Origin: an uncultured Ruminococcus sp.
GTDB lineage: Bacteria; Bacillota; Clostridia; Oscillospirales; Acutalibacteraceae
Assembly: GCA_902803125.1 (NCBI GenBank)
Contig: CADCOZ010000199.1
Coordinates: forward strand, 1-6,485
Direction of reading: 5' to 3'
Length of the DNA stretch: 6,485 bases
Shown: positions 1-3,946 of the stretch, piece by piece
Position numbering within the stretch: position 1 is the first letter of the stretch
Layout: every line of letters begins with the position of its first letter
The notes under the pieces: generated by a model
The model's input: only the letters and a program-made list of their open reading frames with translations
Databases searched by the model: none
What the model was told of the DNA's origin: nothing
Program-made: the position numbers and the translations under genes

Positions 1-112
1 TTTCCTTAACCTTGTCGTAAACATCACTGCTGTAGTCCCGCAAATGGTTAAAAAAAGCCGCACCAATCGCCACAACGCCCCAGACTAACGCCATCGTTGC
101 TAAAATAACCAT
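1..112 (-). CDS. N-terminal part of a small membrane-anchored protein of unknown function (runs off the left edge)
   Basis: Only the first 37 codons are in the window. The protein begins MVILATMALVWGVVAIGAAF, a hydrophobic stretch of about 21 residues that should form one membrane helix. It is followed by a polar, charged segment (NHLRDYSSDVYDKVKE). An AAAGGAG Shine-Dalgarno sequence lies on the minus strand at 128-122, nine bases from the ATG at 112-110. A GTG directly before this ATG is a possible alternative start. The gene lies 54 bases downstream of the P-loop kinase gene on the same strand, so the two could be co-transcribed. I do not recognise the family. The start and the membrane segment are well supported, but no function can be given. 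Confidence 0.6.
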   Translation of the reverse strand, partial: MVILATMALVWGVVAIGAAFFNHLRDYSSDVYDKVKE

Positions 113-166
113 CACGCACCACTCCTTTGGCTGTTACCAACCGTTATCCGCTGCGTATCCTGTTGT

Positions 167-760
167 TTAGTCATAATCCTTGAAAAAGGCCAGCAGATGA
201 GCAAAATCCACTTCTGCTTCCACATCGGTAGAATTATGATACAGCAACAGAGAACCGGGATCATCGGGATCCCGCAGATTTTCCGGAATATTAAAATTCA
301 GCGTGGCCAGATACTCTTCCCAATGCGCCAGCTTCCAAACATCTCTGTCGGAATTGCGGTCGATCATTCTCTGGTGGCATACTTCCGGATCGGTCACCAC
401 CCAAATCACCGTCAGCTTGGCACCGGCTTCGGCCAGCTTTTCTCTCAAGGCACGAATATAATCATTGTCACGGATTTCTCTGGTAAACGGAGCATTCACC
501 ATCACCAGATTCGCATAGCGAAGGGCTTCAAAGGCCAAATCTAAAATTACTTCATATTCATAATCACGAATTTCTTTTTCAAAGAATTTAGAACTGCGGT
601 TATATTCCTCACCGGCAACCGCAAAAATCTGTTTGGACAGCGGAATCAGCGTATCTTTATCCAGATACACAATGTGTTTCAGTTCCGCCGCTAATTTTCT
701 GGACAGCTTTGTTTTGCCGCAGGCCGGCGGTGATGTTACAAAAATCAGTCTTTTTTCCAT
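167..760 (-). CDS. P-loop NTPase / AAA-type nucleotide kinase-like protein
   Basis: This is a 197-residue cytoplasmic protein with a Walker A loop near the N-terminus (TSPPACGKTK, residues 9-18) after a hydrophobic beta strand (RLIFV). A DKDTL segment follows at 34-38, and later a VVTDPEVCHQRMIDRNSDRD stretch (121-140) with several arginines that resembles the lid of small P-loop kinases. The fold fits the predicted-kinase group that includes zeta-toxin-like and chloramphenicol-phosphotransferase-like proteins. The phosphorylated substrate cannot be told from the sequence. The first glycine of GxxxxGKT is replaced by serine (S10). I chose the ATG at 760-758 because an AGAGGGAG SD at 777-770 sits nine bases away. 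An in-frame TTG at 766-764 would add two residues but leaves only three bases to the SD. No antitoxin-like partner gene is visible beside it. Confidence 0.8.
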   Translation of the reverse strand: MEKRLIFVTSPPACGKTKLSRKLAAELKHIVYLDKDTLIPLSKQIFAVAGEEYNRSSKFFEKEIRDYEYEVILDLAFEALRYANLVMVNAPFTREIRDNDYIRALREKLAEAGAKLTVIWVVTDPEVCHQRMIDRNSDRDVWKLAHWEEYLATLNFNIPENLRDPDDPGSLLLYHNSTDVEAEVDFAHLLAFFKDYD

Positions 761-769
761 AGTCAAAAA

Positions 770-777
770 CTCCCTCT
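770..777 (-). promoter_or_regulatory. Shine-Dalgarno site that decides the start of the P-loop kinase gene
   Basis: AGAGGGAG on the minus strand lies nine bases upstream of the ATG at 760-758 and only three from the in-frame TTG at 766-764. The ATG is therefore the better start. Confidence 0.65.
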
Positions 778-796
778 TTACATTCTATATGATAGC

Positions 797-836
797 ATCG
801 GTTCCATCAAGCAGATACCGATACGGTTTTTGAACC
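797..836 (-). other. Overlapping inverted repeats in the kinase leader
   Basis: Three small inverted repeats overlap here. ATCGGT (797-802) pairs with ACCGAT (817-822). GGTTC (800-804) pairs with GAACC (832-836). ACCG (817-820) pairs with CGGT (824-827). The first excludes the other two because they share bases, so the leader RNA could form alternative structures, or the site could bind a regulator. The stems are short and no known riboswitch class is recognised. Confidence 0.25.
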
Positions 837-871
837 TCTCCTTCTCGGAGTTTTCCTAATGATTCTATTTT

Positions 872-900
872 ATCATACCATATCTGTTCCGAAAAATCTA
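872..900 (-). promoter_or_regulatory. Possible extended -10 promoter for the kinase gene
   Basis: On the minus strand TATGAT (877-872) is preceded by TGG, giving the extended -10 form TGnTATGAT. The hexamer 17 bases upstream (900-895, TAGATT) matches TTGACA at only three of six positions, which extended -10 promoters often tolerate. The predicted leader to the ATG would be about 105 bases. A second weaker candidate, TTGATG with TATAGA fifteen bases later, lies closer to the gene (about 810-785). The surroundings are AT-rich. Confidence 0.4.
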
Positions 901-970
901 TATTTTTTTGCAAATTTATTGGCACAAAATTGCAAATTCCTTCTCATTGGAGGGCGTTGCCGGAAATAAC

Positions 971-1072
971 GAATAATGAATAATGGGTGAGGAGCCAAAA
1001 GTTGGCGAATTTCGGGAAGAAATAGAGAATAATAAATCATCTTGATTCAGATCAAGTCAGCGAATTTAGGGA
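971..1072. repeat. Degenerate tandem duplication in the intergenic region
   Basis: Two blocks of 47 and 46 bases (971-1017 and 1027-1072) both start with GAATAAT and end with GCGAATTTnGGGA. Their middles have diverged. The first block holds a GAATAATGAATAAT direct repeat, and the second holds a short hairpin, CTTGAT-TCAG-ATCAAG, at 1041-1056. No open frame with a ribosome site occurs in it. It looks like decayed non-coding repeat DNA next to the palindromic element. Confidence 0.4.
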
Positions 1073-1186
1073 GGGGGGTTGGGGGGTCTCGCCTGTCGGC
1101 TCGGTCCGGTCGCTTTGGCCTTGCGGCCAAGGTCTCCACTGGAGACCCGCTCTCCCCTTTTTTCGCCAGAAAAGGGGTTCCCCCAA
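1069..1186 (-). repeat. Modular palindromic repeat element (copy B)
   Basis: Read on the minus strand, this element begins TTGGGGGAACCCCTTTTCT at 1186 and ends in paired C tracts, CCCCCCAACCCCCCTCCC, near 1069. Inside are three hairpins: CCCCTTTT/AAAAGGGG at 1154-1161 and 1170-1177; GGTCTCC-ACT-GGAGACC at 1131-1147; and CTTTGGCC-TTGC-GGCCAAGG at 1113-1132, which shares GG with the previous one and contains one G-T pair. The first 32 bases match the hairpin at 6429-6460 at 28 positions, and the C-rich terminus also matches the right end there, so both are copies of one family. It encodes no protein. It lies between divergent promoters, about 24 bases upstream of the ybaK -35 box, so it is unlikely to be a terminator for either neighbour. 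Confidence 0.6.
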
Positions 1187-1209
1187 GTGGCTGTCCTTAG
1201 AAAAAGGTA

Positions 1210-1239
1210 TTGAAAAAACGGTTCCATCTATGATACAAT
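1210..1239 (+). promoter_or_regulatory. Sigma-70/SigA-type promoter of the ybaK operon
   Basis: The -35 box TTGAAA (1210-1215) and the -10 box TACAAT (1234-1239) are separated by 18 bases. The -10 box is preceded by TGA, which adds an extended -10 TGn element. Transcription should begin near 1246, leaving a leader of about 50 bases before the ATG of ybaK. It is the only strong promoter-like signal I see ahead of the four plus-strand genes, and it likely drives them all. Confidence 0.7.
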
Positions 1240-1294
1240 AAGCTATATGTCAGGAAAGACAGTTCGAAACCGAAACAGACAGGAGCGGTAACCA

Positions 1295-1786
1295 ATGGCC
1301 AAGGAAACCAAAACCAACGCCGTCCGAAAATTAGACAGCATGAAAATTCCCTATCAGGAACATTATTATACCAACACAGAAGCCCTCAGCGGCACAGAAG
1401 TGGCCTCTGTACTGGGTGAAAATCCCGCTCAGGTCTTCAAAACCTTAGTCACTGTCGCCAAATCCGGACAGCACTATGTCTTTCTGGTGCCGGTCGCCGA
1501 AGAACTCGATTTGAAAAAAGCGGCTGCGGCCGTGGGCGAAAAAGCCGTTGCCATGCTGAAAGCCAAAGATCTGCTCCCGCTGACCGGCTATATTCACGGC
1601 GGCTGTTCACCCATCGGCATGAAAAAGTTTTTCACCACTACAATTCATCTTTCCGCACAGACCTTCGACACCATTCTGTTCAGCGGCGGCCGCATTGGTC
1701 TGCAAATCGAAATGTCGCCGCAGGATTTGCAAAAAGTCATTCCCTTTCAGCTGAAGGATATCATTGTTTCAACATCATCGAGGTGA
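1295..1786 (+). CDS. ybaK: YbaK/EbsC-family aminoacyl-tRNA deacylase (Cys-tRNA(Pro) type)
   Basis: This 163-residue cytoplasmic protein should hydrolyse mischarged tRNA, typically Cys-tRNA(Pro), after prolyl-tRNA synthetase misloads cysteine. It is full length for the family (about 160 residues). The N-terminus TNAVRKLDSMKIPYQEHYY is the usual YbaK opening. QVFKTLV carries the conserved lysine (K49). LVPVAEELDLKKAAAAVG (64-81), TGYIHGGCSPIGMKK (97-111) with the GGxSP loop, and FSGGRIGLQIEMSPQDL near 129-145 complete the signature. An AGGAG at 1281-1285 lies nine bases from the ATG. It is the first gene of a likely four-gene operon. Its last bases overlap the ribosome site of the MoxR gene, which suggests translational coupling. 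The family is clear. Cys-tRNA(Pro) specificity rather than that of another INS-superfamily branch is inferred from overall resemblance. Confidence 0.93.
   Translation: MAKETKTNAVRKLDSMKIPYQEHYYTNTEALSGTEVASVLGENPAQVFKTLVTVAKSGQHYVFLVPVAEELDLKKAAAAVGEKAVAMLKAKDLLPLTGYIHGGCSPIGMKKFFTTTIHLSAQTFDTILFSGGRIGLQIEMSPQDLQKVIPFQLKDIIVSTSSR
1781..1786 (+). promoter_or_regulatory. Shine-Dalgarno site for the MoxR gene, overlapping the ybaK stop
   Basis: AGGTGA includes the TGA stop of ybaK and lies five bases before the ATG at 1792. The GTG at 1783, which would give three more residues, lies inside this site and has no SD of its own, so ATG 1792 is preferred. A ribosome ending ybaK would sit on the MoxR start region. 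Confidence 0.65.
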
Positions 1787-1791
1787 ACCCA

Positions 1792-2745
1792 ATGGATCTG
1801 ACCTATGTAGAAAAAGCCCATAATATTTTGAACGAAGTCAACGCCGTTGTACTCGGCAAAAAAGCCGAAACCGCCGAAATCATGACCGCTTTTTTGGCCA
1901 ATGGCCATGTATTGCTGGAAGATATTCCCGGTGTGGGCAAGACAACCCTGGCCATCGCTTTTGCCAAGGCCATGGGAATGGACTGTAAACGAGTGCAGTT
2001 TACGCCCGATGTCATGCCCTCCGACCTGACCGGCTTTTCGGTCTATCGGCGTGAGGAAGAAAAGTTTGTCTATCAGGAAGGCAGTGTTTTCTGCAATATC
2101 CTGTTGGCGGACGAAATCAACCGCACCTCTCCCAAGACACAATCGGCTTTGCTGGAAGTCATGGAAGAACGCAAGGTTTCGGTTGACGGCCTTACACGCC
2201 CGGCTCCCAATCCTTTTCTGGTTATCGCCACCCAAAACCCTTCCGGCACCACCGGCACCCAAATGCTGCCCGAAGCACAAATTGACCGCTTCATGGTGAC
2301 CCTGACCCTCGGCTATCCCGATTATCAAAGCGAACTGGAAATTGCCCGCACCGCCGGAGCCGGTACCCGCACCGATCAGGTTTCTGCCGTGATAACCCGT
2401 GAAGCATTCCTGCAAATGCAGCAGCAAATCCATCAAATCTATATCAAGGACATTGTGTATGACTATATCATTAAGTTGGTGACCGCTACCCGTCACCATC
2501 CGTATATTGAGCGGGGAGCCAGTCCCCGTGCCACCATCGCACTGGTCAAAACCGCCAAAGCCTATGCATGGCTGCAGGGCCGCCAGTTTGTCGTTCCTGC
2601 GGATGTCATCGCACAGCTGCCGTATGTGCTGTTTCATCGGCTTTCTTTGAGCATGACCGCCAAAATGAGCGGCAGCGGCCGCAAAGATATCTTGGACGAT
2701 ATCCTGCGGCGGACACCACAGCCCCATTTAGGTAAACCGTCATGA
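1792..2745 (+). CDS. MoxR-family AAA+ ATPase
   Basis: This 317-residue protein has the whole MoxR pattern. The Walker A loop is EDIPGVGKTTLA (43-54). The segment RVQFTPDVMPSDLTGFSVY (67-85) is characteristic of MoxR proteins. Walker B is NILLADEINR (102-111), followed by the PKTQSALLEVMEE helix. Sensor 1 is IATQNP with N149. LPEAQIDRF (159-167) carries the likely arginine finger, and sensor 2 lies in RGASPRA (241-247). MoxR proteins act as chaperone-like ATPases that help assemble or activate partner proteins, often encoded next to DUF58/VWA proteins as here. The start ATG 1792 is chosen over GTG 1783 because of the SD. The stop overlaps the DUF58 start as ATGA, so the two are probably made together. 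The family call is secure; the client protein is inferred. Confidence 0.93.
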   Translation: MDLTYVEKAHNILNEVNAVVLGKKAETAEIMTAFLANGHVLLEDIPGVGKTTLAIAFAKAMGMDCKRVQFTPDVMPSDLTGFSVYRREEEKFVYQEGSVFCNILLADEINRTSPKTQSALLEVMEERKVSVDGLTRPAPNPFLVIATQNPSGTTGTQMLPEAQIDRFMVTLTLGYPDYQSELEIARTAGAGTRTDQVSAVITREAFLQMQQQIHQIYIKDIVYDYIIKLVTATRHHPYIERGASPRATIALVKTAKAYAWLQGRQFVVPADVIAQLPYVLFHRLSLSMTAKMSGSGRKDILDDILRRTPQPHLGKPS

Positions 2746-3827
2746 AGGCGGTCATTCTGTTCTTGGTGATGCTGGTTATCTGGTACTTTGCCGGTATGTT
2801 CCATCAGATTCCGATGATGGTGCTGTCCGTCTGCCTTTTTCTGGTTCCGCTGACCATGTGCTGTCTGGCGATTTATCAACACCATCACCTGAAAATCACT
2901 CTGCCAAAACCAAAAGACATCGCCTTCAAAAAAATCGAAAAAGAAGTGACGGTTCTTGCTGAAAACAGCAGCCGTCTGCCGGTCAACCGCTACCGTCTGA
3001 AACTTCAGCTGAAATATACTACCGACAAACACCCCGTGCGAAAAAAATTCAGCGGCTGTGCCGGCGGCCGCAGCATGAACGAAGAGAACCTCTCTTACTT
3101 CTATTTACAGGCTCCCTATTGCGGCATTATTGAGTGGCAAATCAAAAAGGCCACTGTGTACGACCCGCTGTCTATTTTTTTCTCTGTCCGAAAAATGTCG
3201 GAAAAGGGACAGCTGATTGTTTTTCCGGTGGAAAAGCCGATGCAGATTGAAATGCCGCTGTCCGGCCGCTATGATAACCTGCCCGTGGCAGAAACTCACA
3301 GCAGTAAACCCGGCGATGACCACAGCGAAGTCCGGCAGATTCGTGAATATCAGCCGGGCGACCTGAGCCGTCACATTCACCGCAACTACAGCGCCCGCAC
3401 CGATACTCTTTGGGTCAAGGAATTCAGCAAGGAAAACGATTATATTTTCGATCTGCTGCTTGACACCACCGATACCAACATCGGCACAGATGAATGGGAC
3501 GCTTTTTACGAAATTATTTTTTCCGTCATGCTTGCTTTGCTGAAAAAGGATATTTATATCAACGTGCATTGGTACGACAAACAGCGGAACGCCGTTCGAA
3601 GCTATCGAGTGGATCACGAAACCGAAGCCGCCGAAATGCTGGCACAGCTTTATTTAGCGGACAAAGCCTGTACACCGGAAGTCCTTTATGCTTCTCTTGA
3701 CCCACAGCAGGAGGGGCTTATGATCATCAACACCCATTTGGAATGGTACTTCTCCGGTCAGCCTGTCTATGCCTTCCATAAAGAAACAGTCGAACAGGAG
3801 CTTTCCTCCATGACCTTCTGCCTGTAA
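2742..3827 (+). CDS. DUF58-domain membrane protein, likely MoxR partner
   Basis: This is a 361-residue protein. Two hydrophobic helices (about 3-20 and 24-44) separated by a short turn make an N-terminal membrane hairpin, and the rest should be cytoplasmic. YDPLSIF (140-146) corresponds to the DPFGLF-type motif before the DUF58 core. The core reads EVRQIREYQPGDLSRHIH and then SARTDTLWVKEF (roughly 196-228), the hallmark REYxPGD...SART...KEF pattern. After it comes a VWA-like fold with FDLLLDTTDT (236-245). The usual DW(K)ASAR segment is HRNYSAR here, a departure from the common form. The ATG overlaps the MoxR stop, and a weak AGGT SD sits eight bases upstream. DUF58 proteins are usually paired with MoxR ATPases and transglutaminases. 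The biochemical role is unknown. Confidence 0.88.
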   Translation: MKAVILFLVMLVIWYFAGMFHQIPMMVLSVCLFLVPLTMCCLAIYQHHHLKITLPKPKDIAFKKIEKEVTVLAENSSRLPVNRYRLKLQLKYTTDKHPVRKKFSGCAGGRSMNEENLSYFYLQAPYCGIIEWQIKKATVYDPLSIFFSVRKMSEKGQLIVFPVEKPMQIEMPLSGRYDNLPVAETHSSKPGDDHSEVRQIREYQPGDLSRHIHRNYSARTDTLWVKEFSKENDYIFDLLLDTTDTNIGTDEWDAFYEIIFSVMLALLKKDIYINVHWYDKQRNAVRSYRVDHETEAAEMLAQLYLADKACTPEVLYASLDPQQEGLMIINTHLEWYFSGQPVYAFHKETVEQELSSMTFCL

Positions 3828-3830
3828 GCC

Positions 3831-3855
3831 GCCTGTCGGCTGTCGGGCTGTCCTT
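3831..3855. repeat. Possible remnant of the palindromic repeat family
   Basis: Directly after the DUF58 stop, GCCTGTCGGCT (3831-3841) and GGCTGTCCTT (3846-3855) occur four bases apart. The same 11-mer and 10-mer occur in the same order at 1091-1101 and 1189-1198, spanning most of repeat copy B. This could be a deletion scar of a related element. Both words are short, so coincidence is possible. Confidence 0.25.
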
Positions 3856-3877
3856 CCCCATTTCACATCATAAAGGC

Positions 3878-3884
3878 AGGTGAG
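3878..3884 (+). promoter_or_regulatory. Strong Shine-Dalgarno-like site with no standard start codon in the transglutaminase frame
   Basis: AGGTGAG lies upstream of ATCATCAAAAGA. In the frame of the following gene the codons after the TGA at 3881-3883 read A-I-I-K-R-I-T-V and stay open into the annotated protein. The ATC at 3890 is six bases from AGGTGA, an ideal distance, but it is not a normal start. The first conventional starts in frame, GTG 3947 and ATG 3968, have no good SD. Confidence 0.4.
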
Positions 3885-3946
3885 CCATCATCAAAAGAAT
3901 AACCGTCCGCACCACCAAAACCTATCGGGACAAAGCTGTTCAGCGA

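Noticed and set aside
167..760. Toxin-antitoxin module with a zeta-type toxin
   Set aside because: No small antitoxin gene overlaps or adjoins it on the upstream side, and the neighbour downstream starts with a membrane segment.
983..1045. A 20-codon open frame from ATG 983 (MGEEPKVGEF...)
   Set aside because: It lies inside repeat DNA, has no Shine-Dalgarno sequence, and is short enough to be chance.
1069..1186. CRISPR array or riboswitch
   Set aside because: There are no regularly spaced direct repeats and no known aptamer pattern, and the structure lies upstream of the predicted transcription start.
1747..2727. A long minus-strand open frame of 326 residues opposite the MoxR gene
   Set aside because: It is a shadow of a well-supported AAA+ gene. 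Its composition is Gly/His/Gln-rich without a recognisable domain.
3105..3617. A 170-residue minus-strand open frame opposite the DUF58 gene
   Set aside because: The plus strand carries a clear DUF58 signature here, and the minus frame shows no ribosome site or family motif.
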